DNA from: Stackebrandtia endophytica
GTDB lineage: Bacteria > Actinomycetota > Actinomycetes > Mycobacteriales > Micromonosporaceae
DNA length: 64,000 nucleotides
Direction of reading: 5' to 3'
Assembly (NCBI RefSeq): GCF_006716355.1
Contig: NZ_VFOW01000001.1
Span: forward strand, 3,782,001-3,846,000
In this document: positions 27,827 through 36,633 of the stretch, one piece after another
Position numbering within the stretch: position 1 is the first letter of the stretch
How the letters are laid out: every line of letters starts with the position of its first letter
Notes under the pieces: generated by a model
What the model was told of the DNA's origin: nothing
What the model saw: only the letters and a program-made list of their open reading frames with translations
Databases searched by the model: none
Made by a program: the position numbers and the translations under genes

Positions 27827-28984
27827 GTGACCAAACGTGCCTGGTTGAACGGAGCGATGCACGCCGGGTTCTTCCTGCTGTTGGCGGCGTCGACGGCTCG
27901 CCTGTTGGCTCGGCACGAACTGACCGACCAGTTGACGCTCGCGGCGTTGATCATCACCGTGGTCCTGGCCGTGTTGTACGGCGGCGGAGTCGTACTGTGG
28001 AACCGGCTCGGAGCCGGAAACCTGCTGTGGCTGGGGTCGGTTCTCTCCGTCTACGTCGCCCTGGTGCTGGTCGCTCCGGCCTTCGCCTGGTGTGCGATCC
28101 CGCTGTACTTCCTGTGCCTGCGGTTGATGACGGCGCGGGCGACGGTCATCGCCGCCGTGGCGTTGACGGCGGCGGTCATCGCCGGTCAGCTGCGCATAAC
28201 CCAGGTGGTGGAGCCGAGTCTGGTGTTGGCGCCGCTGGGGATCGCCGCGATGATCACCGCGGTGTTCTGGGTGTTGCAGACCGAGATCCGGTGGCGGCAG
28301 CAGCTCATCAACGAGCTCACGGTGGCTCGCGACTCGTTGGCCGCCGAACAGATCCACTCCGGCGTGTTGGCGGAGCGGCAACGCCTGGCGCGGGAGATCC
28401 ATGACACCGTGGCGCAGGGGTTGTCGAGTATCAGCATGTTGTTGCAGGCGGCCGATCGTGGCTGGGAGTCACCGCGGGCCCGTGGTCTGGTGGCGCAGGC
28501 GGCCGCCGTCGCCGATGAGAACCTGGCGGAGGCCCGCAGGGTGGTTCACGATCTCAGCCCGGCCCGGCTCGACGACACCGCGCTTCCCGAGGCGCTGCGC
28601 GGGTTGTGTTCCGACGTCACCGATCGCACCGGGTTGTCGGTGGAATTTCGGACCGACGGTGCCTCGGCCACCGTCGCGGAGGAGGTGTCGACGGTTCTGT
28701 TGAGGGTTGCCCAGGCCGCGCTGGGCAACGTCGTCGAACACGCGCGGGCCGACCATGCCGTGGTGACGTTGTCCCACCTCGCATCGGGCCTGGTCCTGGA
28801 GGTCACCGACGACGGCGGCGGTTTCGACTCGGCCACGTCGACGCCTCACCGCGGCTTCGGGATACCGGGAATGCACGCGAGGGTGAGCGATGCCGGCGGG
28901 GACCTGGTCGTGCGCAGCGTGCCCGGCGAGGGCACCACGGTGACGGCGACGATTCCATCGGGTGACGGGCGGGAGCGGCGATGA
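27827..28984 (+). CDS. senS: SenS-like membrane sensor histidine kinase (NarL class)
   Basis: 385 residues from GTG with AAAGGGGG five bases upstream. The N-terminal ~165 residues hold about five membrane spans (GFFLLLAASTARLLA, ALIITVVLAVLYGGGVV, WLGSVLSVYVALVLVAP and others). The dimerisation/phosphoacceptor domain is HisKA_3, with the site histidine near residue 190 in AERQRLAREIHDTVAQG. The C-terminal HATPase domain has NVVEHARADHA as N-box and DDGGGFD and GFGIPGMHARV as G-boxes. The gene stop overlaps the regulator start by four bases. Divergent from an HbpS-type gene, as in the S. reticuli SenS-SenR system, which responds to heme/redox stress. Confidence 0.88.
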   Translation: MTKRAWLNGAMHAGFFLLLAASTARLLARHELTDQLTLAALIITVVLAVLYGGGVVLWNRLGAGNLLWLGSVLSVYVALVLVAPAFAWCAIPLYFLCLRLMTARATVIAAVALTAAVIAGQLRITQVVEPSLVLAPLGIAAMITAVFWVLQTEIRWRQQLINELTVARDSLAAEQIHSGVLAERQRLAREIHDTVAQGLSSISMLLQAADRGWESPRARGLVAQAAAVADENLAEARRVVHDLSPARLDDTALPEALRGLCSDVTDRTGLSVEFRTDGASATVAEEVSTVLLRVAQAALGNVVEHARADHAVVTLSHLASGLVLEVTDDGGGFDSATSTPHRGFGIPGMHARVSDAGGDLVVRSVPGEGTTVTATIPSGDGRERR

Positions 28985-29604
28985 GACTGTTTCTTGTGGA
29001 TGATCACCCGGTGGTGCGAGCCGGTTTGTCGGCACTCGTCGAGGGGGAGCCGGACATGGAGATCGTCGGCGAGGCCGGGGATGCGGAGACCGCGGTGGCC
29101 GGGGTCCGCGCGACGGCGCCCGAGGTCGTTCTCATGGACATCCAATTGTCCGACGGGCCCGACGGCATCGAGACGACTCGGCGGCTACTGCAACTACCGG
29201 ACCCGCCGAGGGTGCTCATCCTCACCACCTATGAGTCCGATGCGGACATACGCCGGGCCGTAGACGTCGGTGCGACCGGGTATCTGTTGAAAGCTTGTCC
29301 GCCCGAGGAGCTGTTCGCCGCGATCCGGTCGGCGGCAAAGGGGGAGAGTGCGTTGTCCCCGAAGGTCGCGGCGCGGGTGATGAGCCACGCCCGCTCCGGC
29401 CCGCCCAGCTTGACCGGACGGGAGGCCGAGATCCTGAACCTGTTGGCAAAGGGGCTCGGCAACCGGGCCATCGCCACTCGGCTCTACGTCACCGAGGCGA
29501 CGGTCAAGACCCACCTGGTGCACATCTTCGGGAAACTGGGCGTCGACAACCGGACGGCGGCAGTGGCCGTGGCCGTGGAGCGGGGGCTGATCCGATTGTC
29601 GTGA
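28981..29604 (+). CDS. senR: SenR-like response regulator (NarL/FixJ family)
   Basis: 207 residues. The receiver domain is residues 1-120: LFLVDDHPVVRAGL gives the acidic pocket, VVLMDIQLSDGPDGIE the phosphorylated Asp, and TGYLLKACPPEEL the conserved Lys. The C-terminal LuxR-type helix-turn-helix is about residues 140-205 (LTGREAEILNLLAKGLGNRA, then TVKTHLVHIFGKLGV). It is translationally coupled (ATGA) to the kinase and is probably its partner. Expected targets are its own operon and hbpS through the shared divergent region. Confidence 0.9.
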   Translation: MRLFLVDDHPVVRAGLSALVEGEPDMEIVGEAGDAETAVAGVRATAPEVVLMDIQLSDGPDGIETTRRLLQLPDPPRVLILTTYESDADIRRAVDVGATGYLLKACPPEELFAAIRSAAKGESALSPKVAARVMSHARSGPPSLTGREAEILNLLAKGLGNRAIATRLYVTEATVKTHLVHIFGKLGVDNRTAAVAVAVERGLIRLS

Positions 29605-29623
29605 ACTTGAGAACAGCTCTGTC

Positions 29624-29968
29624 GTGAATACGCTCAATTCACGCTGGTTAACGGAGAGTCGCCGGCAGTCGTTGGGTGCCGGTGTGGTCATCGATGGGCG
29701 CACTCCGCTCGAATTGGACGTTGTGGTCTTCGCTCCGGCAGAGTCCGGAAAGCGCAAACGAGTCCTGTCGATAGGTGAGACCAAAAGGGTTGAAGGCATG
29801 GAGAAGCGTCAGGCATATCGGATTCAGCGAGCTCGTGACCTACTCGATCAACGTGGATTCGATGTGGACGAATGTCGGCTGGTCCGGCACAGCGCCAAGG
29901 GTTCTGAGGAAGCACTCAAGAATGAACCGAATGGCACGACGGCGGGGCTGGCCGACCTGTATGCGTGA
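29624..29968 (+). pseudogene. truncated remnant of an archaeal-type (DUF234-like) AAA ATPase
   Basis: A 114-residue frame resembles only the C-terminal nuclease-like end of long actinobacterial ATPases: ELDVVVFAPAESGKRKR, VLSIGETKRVEG, QRARDLLDQRGFDVDECR. The P-loop and the rest of the ATPase (normally about 350 more residues) are absent, since the gene would start 20 bases after the response regulator. There is no clear ribosome site. It is probably a decayed 3' fragment left by insertion or deletion, although a stand-alone small protein cannot be excluded. Confidence 0.5.
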
Positions 29969-30108
29969 ACGCTCATCGATGTTTGCCGCATTGTTGCCGG
30001 GATGGCGTTGATCGGTTTACTACCGACTGGTAGAACGAGGACAGCCCTATCAGTCTTCGTGTGCCTCGCCGTTTCGCGACACACCCCTCACGCTTGAGAG
30101 ATTTCCGT

Positions 30109-32928
30109 ATGCCGGGTAGATCCCGTCTCGTACAAGGGGGCGCGGCGCTAGGCGCCCTCGCTCTCGGAGCCCTAGTACTCTCCGCGCCGACGACCGCCCA
30201 TGCGGAACCGTCGGCGGGAGTCGTCGTCAACGAGGTCTACGGGGGAGGTGGAAACTCAGGCGCGACACTGACCCACGACTTCATCGAGCTGGCCAACCGC
30301 GGCACCGATCCGGTCGACCTGACCGGATGGTCGGTGCAGTACCACTCCCGGTCGGCTACCGGCTCGTGGCAGGTCACGCCGCTGAGCGGTCAGATCGAGC
30401 CCGGCCAGTTCTTCCTCATCTCCCAGGCCAAAGGCAACGGCGGCACCGAGGCCCTGCCCGATCCCGATGTCACCGGCGGCATTCCCATGAGCGCCAGCGA
30501 CGGAACCGTGGCACTGGTCAACTCGGACACCGCGCTGACCTGTGGCACCGACTGCGTCGACAACGACGCCATCGTGGACCTGGTCGGATTCGGTACCGCC
30601 GCCATCCACGAGGGAGCCCCGATCCCGGGAGCCTCCGCCGCCTTCTCGGTGCAGCGCACCGACGCCCCCGACACCGACCACAATGCGACCGATTTCGTCG
30701 CGGGACGGCCGACCCCCAAGGCCGCCAACGGTTCCGGAGAACCCGCGCCGGAGTGTCCGACCGAACCCGGTGACACCCGAATCCGTGACATCCAGGGCGA
30801 CGAGTGGCTGACCCCGCTGCGGGGCCAGACCGTCACCGATGTTCCCGGCATCGTCACCGCCACCGGTCCGCAGGGCTTCTGGTTCCAGGACCCCGAACCC
30901 GACGACGACCCCGCCACCAGCGAGGGCGTTTACGTCTACCTCGGCTCCAGCACCCCGCTGACCGTCAAACCCGGTGACGCCGTCACGGTGTCCGGTGAGG
31001 TCACCGACTACTACCAGCTCTCCAGCGGCGAGGTCTTCCCCGAGACCGCGAACTTGTCGCTCACCGAGATCACCAAGCCCACCGTCGCGGTGTGCTCCAG
31101 CGGAAACCCGGTGCCCGTCGAGCACATCAGCGCCGACATGATCCCCGACGTCTACGCGCCCGAGCCGCCGACCGGCAACGTCGAAGACCTGGGACGCCTC
31201 GACCCCACCCGCTCCGCCATGGAGTTCTGGGAGTCCCGTGAGGGCATGAACGTCGCCGTCACCGACGCCCGGGTCATCGGCCCCGGCAACCGGTATGGCG
31301 AGATCTACCTGACGATCAAGCCCGACGAGTACGCCTCGGAACGCGGCGGCGCCGTCAACACCGGTTACGCCAACACCCCGACCGGCCGGATCACTGTCAG
31401 CCCGGTCAGCGGACAGGTTCCGCAGGCCAATGTGGGCGACGTGATCGCCGGCGACACCGTCGGACCGGTCGACTACATCCTCTACGGCGGCTACACGATC
31501 GCCGCGACCGCGATGGGTGAGCACCTCGACAAGGGGCTTGAGCGTCAGGTCGCGGCTCCGCACGCGGAGGAGCAGCTGGCGGTGGCCACCTACAACGTGG
31601 AGAACCTGAGCGTCAAGGACTCCGGCACCAAGTTCGCCGAACTGGCCGCTGGAATCGTCGACGGTCTGGCCTCCCCGGACATCGTGACGCTGGAGGAGAT
31701 CCAGGACGACACCGGCTCCACCGACGACGGCGTCGTCGACCCGACCGCGACCCTCGACCGGTTGGTCGAGGCCATCGAGGCCGCCGGCGGTCCCGCCTAC
31801 GACTGGCGCCAGATCAGTCCTGAGGACAAGATGGACGGTGGCCAGCCGGGTGGCAACATCCGGGTCGCCTTCCTCTACAACCCGCAGCGCGTCGAGTTCG
31901 TCGACCGTCCCGGTGGCGACGCCACCACCCCCGTCGCCGTCGAGGCCGACGCCGACGGTTCCGCCACGTTGAGCGTCTCGCCCGGCCGGATCGACCCGGC
32001 CAACGAGGCGTGGGAGTCGAGCCGTAAACCGCTCGCCGGTGAGTTCACCTTCAACGGCGAGAAGGTCATCGTGGTGGTCAACCACTTCAACTCCAAGGGC
32101 GGCGACCAGAACGCTGACGGCCGTTACCAACCGCCGAACCGGGTCAGCGAGGTCCAGCGCATCGCGCAGGCCGAGATCGTCAACCAGTTCGTCGACGACG
32201 TCCTGGCGGTCGACCCGCAGGCCAACGTGGTGATCGCCGGTGACATCAACGACTACCAGTTCAGCCCGGCGTTGGCGGCCCTGACCGGCGGCGATGAACC
32301 GGTGCTGGTCGATCTGATCAACACCCTGCCCGAAACCGAGCGGTACACCTACGTGTTCAACGGGATCTCTCAGGTCCTGGATCACATCCTGGTGAGCCCG
32401 GCACTGGCGGCTTCGGCCGAGTACGAGGTCATCCACCTCAACGCCGAATTCTCCGAGCAGGTGTCCGACCACGATCCGCAGGTGGTTCGACTCGGGTTCA
32501 CCGGCCCGACCTGCACCGAGACCATCAGTGGTCTCCATCTCGGACCGATCAACGTCACCGACGGCGTGCTGTGCCTGGATGGTGCGACCCAGATCGGCCC
32601 GATCAGCGTCTCCGAGGGTGCCGGACTGATCGTCGACGACAGCCGGGTCACCGGGCCGATCTCGGCCACCGGCGCCACCTCGGTCCAGGTCCTCGACAGC
32701 ATCGTCGTCGGCGGAATCCAGGCGACCGGGATCTTCGGCGAGGTGCGGGTCTCCGACTCCCGAGTGACCGGGGCGTTGTCGTTCACCGGAAACGTCGGTG
32801 GCGTCACCTTCGCCGGGAACACCGTGATCGGGGCGGCCCGCTGCTCCGGCAACGAGCCCGCACCGACCAACGACGGCCAGGCCAACCACTGGACCGGTAT
32901 CGCCACCGGCCAGTGCAAGGGGCTGTAA
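30109..32928 (+). CDS. large secreted nuclease, ExeM/NucH type with lamin-tail domain
   Basis: 939 residues from ATG 30109 (GAGAG eight bases upstream); a GTG at 30061 would add 16 residues. The signal peptide RLVQGGAALGALALGALVLS ends at AHA. Residues about 33-140 form a lamin-tail domain (VVVNEVYGGGGNSGA, DFIELANRG, LTGWSVQYHS). About 230-490 is the ExeM OB-like region (GIVTATGPQGFWFQDP). About 500-800 is an endonuclease/exonuclease/phosphatase domain with VATYNVENL, ITLEEI-like VTLEEIQDD, NHFNSKGGDQ, VIAGDINDYQFS and VSDHDPQVV, which supply the metal and catalytic Asn/Glu/Asp/His. The last ~110 residues are short repeats (GLHLGPINVT, GPISVSEGAG, GPISATGATSV) suggesting a beta-helix. Role: extracellular DNA/RNA degradation and phosphate scavenging. 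Confidence 0.88.
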   Translation: MPGRSRLVQGGAALGALALGALVLSAPTTAHAEPSAGVVVNEVYGGGGNSGATLTHDFIELANRGTDPVDLTGWSVQYHSRSATGSWQVTPLSGQIEPGQFFLISQAKGNGGTEALPDPDVTGGIPMSASDGTVALVNSDTALTCGTDCVDNDAIVDLVGFGTAAIHEGAPIPGASAAFSVQRTDAPDTDHNATDFVAGRPTPKAANGSGEPAPECPTEPGDTRIRDIQGDEWLTPLRGQTVTDVPGIVTATGPQGFWFQDPEPDDDPATSEGVYVYLGSSTPLTVKPGDAVTVSGEVTDYYQLSSGEVFPETANLSLTEITKPTVAVCSSGNPVPVEHISADMIPDVYAPEPPTGNVEDLGRLDPTRSAMEFWESREGMNVAVTDARVIGPGNRYGEIYLTIKPDEYASERGGAVNTGYANTPTGRITVSPVSGQVPQANVGDVIAGDTVGPVDYILYGGYTIAATAMGEHLDKGLERQVAAPHAEEQLAVATYNVENLSVKDSGTKFAELAAGIVDGLASPDIVTLEEIQDDTGSTDDGVVDPTATLDRLVEAIEAAGGPAYDWRQISPEDKMDGGQPGGNIRVAFLYNPQRVEFVDRPGGDATTPVAVEADADGSATLSVSPGRIDPANEAWESSRKPLAGEFTFNGEKVIVVVNHFNSKGGDQNADGRYQPPNRVSEVQRIAQAEIVNQFVDDVLAVDPQANVVIAGDINDYQFSPALAALTGGDEPVLVDLINTLPETERYTYVFNGISQVLDHILVSPALAASAEYEVIHLNAEFSEQVSDHDPQVVRLGFTGPTCTETISGLHLGPINVTDGVLCLDGATQIGPISVSEGAGLIVDDSRVTGPISATGATSVQVLDSIVVGGIQATGIFGEVRVSDSRVTGALSFTGNVGGVTFAGNTVIGAARCSGNEPAPTNDGQANHWTGIATGQCKGL

Positions 32929-32981
32929 CGGCGTTGCGTGGCGGGGACCGGCGTCCTCGCCACGGGAACGGTTTATGAGCG

Positions 32982-33026
32982 AAGCGGTGGTGGGATCGGG
33001 AGCTCCCCGGTCCCACCACCGCTTTT
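32982..33026 (+). terminator. strong intrinsic terminator after the secreted nuclease
   Basis: A perfect 14-bp stem, AAGCGGTGGTGGGA (32982-32995) with TCCCACCACCGCTT (33011-33024), a 15-base loop, followed by TTTT overlapping the stem end. It lies 54 bases after the nuclease stop. Confidence 0.8.
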
Positions 33027-33201
33027 CGTATGCGCCTCCAACCCATCGGCTGAACCGTGAGATGCAGTGGATGGTTGCGCTCGTCGCCACCCAGGCGGGC
33101 GCCGGCGGCGTTGTCCATAGCCGGTGCCGACACGAGCCCGCTTGCCGGACGAACGGATCTCCTCGCCACGGAGGCAACCTCGGTGACCCCTGGGGAAGTG
33201 A

Positions 33202-33242
33202 AACGACGGTGTGGCCGGATGTGCTCCGGCCACACCGTCGTT
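33202..33242 (-). terminator. strong intrinsic terminator after the minus-strand CDP-alcohol transferase
   Basis: An 18-bp perfect stem, AACGACGGTGTGGCCGGA (33202-33219) with its complement at 33225-33242, and a five-base loop. It is 54 bases beyond the stop of the minus-strand gene at 33296, and TTTC follows on that strand. The stretch between this and the terminator at 32982 holds no gene that I can support. Confidence 0.8.
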
Positions 33243-33295
33243 ACACGCCAAGTCGGTCAGCGGGATGTACCGCGAACCGGCCGACAGGTGATCGC

Positions 33296-35383
33296 TTAAG
33301 CGTTAACCGCCACCGGGCGTGCGGCGGCGGTACGGGCCGCCGCCCGGCTGCCCAGGATGGCCCCGCCCAGGAAGACCAGCAGCATGTGCGCGGTGAACAG
33401 CGCGAACACCCACACCCCGATGCCCGGGATCAGACTGATCAGCAACACCACGACTCGGCCGTCCCAGCCCAGCCCGTACTCGCGGGAGTCGAGTGGGGAC
33501 GCGGCCTTGTCGACGCGCGCGGCCAGATCGTAGTGGTACAGCGACAACGCGAACAGCAGTCCGTACAGCAACGGCATCGGCACTCCGACGGCGAGACCGC
33601 ACGCGATCGCCAAGCCGTACTCGCCGGCCCGCAACGCACCGGGCACCAGCCAGTCGAACGGTCCGGCGTGCCGATGGGACGCGGTGAACACCGCGGTGAG
33701 GAACACCAGACCCGCCCCGGCGGTGATGAGCCGGGCGATGCCGAAGCCCTGCGCCGACACGACGATGGCAGCGGTGACCGCTACCAGGCCGATCGCCAAG
33801 ACCGGCAGCGGCGGCAGTCCCGCCCGACGCAGCAGTCGAACGATCGGGCCGTCGTCGCGGTGGGTGGCCTTGTCCGGCCGTGCCAACACCGCGACCTTCG
33901 CCGCCCACGACCGCAGGCCGCGACCGGCCAAGGTGTAGCCCAAGGCGATGAGTTGCCCGACCAGCAGCGCCGCCAACGCGATGCCGCCGTCGAAGATCGC
34001 CGCGCCCAGTCCCATGACCAGCCAGCGTTCCCCGACCGGGAAGACGATGGTGCGTTTGAACCAGTAGGCCGGGGTGCGACGCTGCGACGCGAACTGCGCC
34101 GAGAGCTTGCCGAGTTTCTTACCCAACCGAACCGCCGCCGAGCCGGGCGCGCCCGAGCCGGAGCCGGTGAACCCGTCGTCGGCGTACAGCAGGGACCTGG
34201 TGGCCTTGGCCAGGCTCGCGGTGTCCTGCATGGTGCCGTACCAGGTGTCGGTCATGTGCCGCACGACCTGCACGCCGATCGCGGCGATCGCCAACGGCCA
34301 CGCCCAGGCGATGCCGGAGGCGGCCGCACCGAACGCCAAGCCTCCATATAGGAGGTATTCCTTGCCCCGGTCGGCGATCATATCCAGCCAACCACCGAAG
34401 GCGCTGAACCGGTGCGTGTAGCGGGCCAGCTGCCCGTCCACGCAGTCGAACGTGAAGCTCGCGTACATCAGGACCGCGCCGACGATCAACGCCGTGCGGT
34501 CCGCGGTGGCGAACAGACCGGCCGCCACCACCGCCAACACGATCGAGATCCAGGTGACCCCGACCGGGGTCAACCGCAACTTCTGGCACAGTTTCACCAG
34601 GTGCCGGGAGTAGGAGCTGATGCTGTAGGTGGCGAACAGGTCGTCGTCGGCCTTGACGCACAATTGAAGCCGGACGGCGTCCTCGTCGCAGTCCTTGATG
34701 GCGGTCAGCAGGGCGTCGGTCTCGGCCTGGTCCACGGCTCGGCCGTAGGGCACTCCCGGAACGGAGTAGGCGGTGAGTTTGGTGCCGCGACGGGCCAGCG
34801 CCAACAGTGTCAGGGTCCAGGCGTCGGAACCGTCGGCCAGCTCGGCGACGTCGTCGGCGATCAGTTGACGTACCGCCGCGCGCAACTCCGACAGGTACGG
34901 CGTGCTGATCTTCAGGACTCCGCACGCCGCCCCGTTGGGTTGGCTCAGGTGGTGGAAGGTGGTCCCCACCGACAGGATCAGGCCGCGATCACGGAAGACG
35001 GCGGTGGCGGCGGTTCCGGCGTGGTCGGGGGAGCCGACCAGTGCGCCGGAGCGCTCGGTGGGGTCCGACAGCACCGATGAGATCGCCGTGTCGGCCAGCA
35101 GCGCGTCGGCGGTGAGGACCAGGATCGCCTCGTCGCCGTCGGCGCACGCCTCCGACAACAGTCGCAGGTCCGAGTCGACGTCGGTGGACGTCGTCACCCG
35201 GGCACCCTCCAACGGCAACCCCGGCATCAGTTCGGGACGGCCGATCACGGTCAGGTCGGTGACGTCGAAGCGGGCGAGTTGGCGACGCAACCGACCGAAC
35301 ACGGTGTCGCCGGTGACTTCGGGGTGCGGCGACGGGAGGAGTGCTTCGGCACCGTGAGTGGTGGCCAGTAGCACCGCACGCAT
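33296..35383 (-). CDS. CDP-alcohol phosphotransferase with N-terminal nucleotidyltransferase-like and C-terminal DUF5941-type domains
   Basis: 695 residues. Residues 1 to about 230 look like a divergent nucleotidyltransferase fold (AVLLATTHGAEAL, ILVLTADALLADTAI, no intact G-x-G-T-R loop). Residues about 260-430 are a CDP-alcohol phosphotransferase with the full motif DCVDGQLAR ... GGWLDMIADR (D-x2-DG-x2-AR-x8-G-x3-D-x3-D). The last ~250 residues are hydrophobic, as in DUF5941-containing actinobacterial proteins. The layout recalls inositol-phosphate cytidylyltransferase/DIPP-synthase fusions. Reaction: transfer of a phosphoryl-alcohol from CDP-alcohol to another alcohol at the membrane; the alcohols are unknown. 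Its ATG overlaps the stop of the ABC ATPase gene (TGATG), so the two are coupled. Confidence 0.88.
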   Translation of the reverse strand: MRAVLLATTHGAEALLPSPHPEVTGDTVFGRLRRQLARFDVTDLTVIGRPELMPGLPLEGARVTTSTDVDSDLRLLSEACADGDEAILVLTADALLADTAISSVLSDPTERSGALVGSPDHAGTAATAVFRDRGLILSVGTTFHHLSQPNGAACGVLKISTPYLSELRAAVRQLIADDVAELADGSDAWTLTLLALARRGTKLTAYSVPGVPYGRAVDQAETDALLTAIKDCDEDAVRLQLCVKADDDLFATYSISSYSRHLVKLCQKLRLTPVGVTWISIVLAVVAAGLFATADRTALIVGAVLMYASFTFDCVDGQLARYTHRFSAFGGWLDMIADRGKEYLLYGGLAFGAAASGIAWAWPLAIAAIGVQVVRHMTDTWYGTMQDTASLAKATRSLLYADDGFTGSGSGAPGSAAVRLGKKLGKLSAQFASQRRTPAYWFKRTIVFPVGERWLVMGLGAAIFDGGIALAALLVGQLIALGYTLAGRGLRSWAAKVAVLARPDKATHRDDGPIVRLLRRAGLPPLPVLAIGLVAVTAAIVVSAQGFGIARLITAGAGLVFLTAVFTASHRHAGPFDWLVPGALRAGEYGLAIACGLAVGVPMPLLYGLLFALSLYHYDLAARVDKAASPLDSREYGLGWDGRVVVLLISLIPGIGVWVFALFTAHMLLVFLGGAILGSRAAARTAAARPVAVNA

Positions 35384-36138
35384 CAGACGGGCACCTTTTG
35401 ATCCTCGACCTGCTGGTAGGCGGCCAGCGCGTCCTCGACGCTGCCGTCGACTTGGAGTTCGCCGCGGTTGAGGTAGAGGCCACGGGTGCAGAACCGGGTC
35501 AGGTCGCGTTCGCTGTGCGACACCAGGACCAGGGTGCGACCTTCATCCAATAGGGAGCGAATGACCTTGTAGCACTTCTTCTTGAAGCGCTTGTCACCAA
35601 CGGCCAGCGCCTCGTCGACCAGCAGGATCGGATGCTCCAGCTGCGAGATGACCGAGAACCCCAGCCGCACCTTCATACCGGAGGAGTAGTGGCGCACCGG
35701 GGTGTCGATGTGGTCCTCGACCTCGGCGAACGCGACGATCTCGTCGAACTTCGCCTTCAGGGTCTGCCGGCTCATGCCGTGCAGCGACGCCACCAGGTGA
35801 ACGTTCTCCCGGCCGGTCAGGTCGCCGGAGAACCCGGCCGACAGAGCGATCAACGGCGCGACCTTGCCGTGCCGGATCACCCGGCCCTCGTCGGGCAGCA
35901 GAACGCCCGCGATCAACCGCAGCAACGTCGACTTACCGGTTCCGTTGGAACCGATGACGCCCACGGCCTCACCCGGTTGAATCTTGAAGCTCAGGTTGCG
36001 CAGCGGCCAGAACTCCTCACCCTCCGGCTTGCGGTTGCCCCGGTGGATGAACATTTCACGCAGTTTGGCCTTCCGCCTGCGGCCGACGGCAAAGCGGACG
36101 CCGAGATTCTGGGCTTCGATGATGGGTTCTTCGTGCAT
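35383..36138 (-). CDS. ABC transporter ATPase, polysaccharide/teichoic-acid exporter type (TagH/Wzt-like)
   Basis: 251 residues from ATG 36138; the frame extends to 36216, but MHEEPIIEAQNLGVRF is the usual start. Walker A is GSNGTGKST, the ABC signature YSSGMKVRLGFSV, Walker B HPILLVDEAL and the switch VSHSERDLTRF. The NLGVRFAVGRRRKAKLREMF lead with FWPLRNLSFKI is characteristic of the exporter subfamily that flips lipid-linked teichoic acids, O-antigens or arabinogalactan. The usual partner, a TagG/Wzm-type permease, is not adjacent and not seen in this window. It heads a two-gene minus-strand operon and is divergent from the CDP-alcohol/IspD/TagF operon, so it probably exports that polymer. 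Confidence 0.88.
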   Translation of the reverse strand: MHEEPIIEAQNLGVRFAVGRRRKAKLREMFIHRGNRKPEGEEFWPLRNLSFKIQPGEAVGVIGSNGTGKSTLLRLIAGVLLPDEGRVIRHGKVAPLIALSAGFSGDLTGRENVHLVASLHGMSRQTLKAKFDEIVAFAEVEDHIDTPVRHYSSGMKVRLGFSVISQLEHPILLVDEALAVGDKRFKKKCYKVIRSLLDEGRTLVLVSHSERDLTRFCTRGLYLNRGELQVDGSVEDALAAYQQVEDQKVPV

Positions 36139-36633
36139 CGCCTTCTCAGAACTGTCTGGGATTCGGTTGTCTGGGGGTGGTTCTGCTCGGAGCATCCGAC
36201 ACCACCTGCCAGACACTCACGTCAATGATCCCGCGTCTGGATCGACCGGACGCGATTTCAGTCGCTTCGCATCAGCAGGGGACTCACCGACTTTACGCAA
36301 TGTTTTCGCGGGCGTTGTCGCGGCGAGGTTTCATCTGACTCATAATGCCACCTTCATCGCCACACGCACTGCCGGTCGCCGGTCTGCATCCGGCCCGCAT
36401 GCCGAGAAACGCCGTAGGTGTCCGAATCGCCAGGTACGACCGATGTGACGATAGCGCGCAGCACGGCATCGGCCGGGATTGATAACCTCGGCCGTCCGTC
36501 GGATGAGTGGGCGTGCGGTTGATCCGGACACGTTTCGTCGACGTGAGAGATGGGCAGGACGGTCAGGACGCGCTCCCAGCCCCGACCCGACGCGCCCATT
36601 CGAACGACATCGTTCTGAGCTTCGAGGAGACCG
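36139..36633. other. divergent intergenic region of the teichoic-acid-like block
   Basis: No gene supported. It must hold promoters for both the ABC ATPase (minus) and the CDP-alcohol phosphotransferase (plus). The visible structure is a hairpin made from two CGGCCG copies (36470-36475 and 36489-36494) around an AT-rich loop, about 140 bases before the plus-strand start. Confidence 0.4.

Noticed and set aside
30256-33177. 973-codon minus-strand open frame
   Set aside because: It is a shadow of the secreted nuclease on the other strand; composition is rich in G, D, V and R with no domain, while the plus strand has signal peptide and catalytic motifs.
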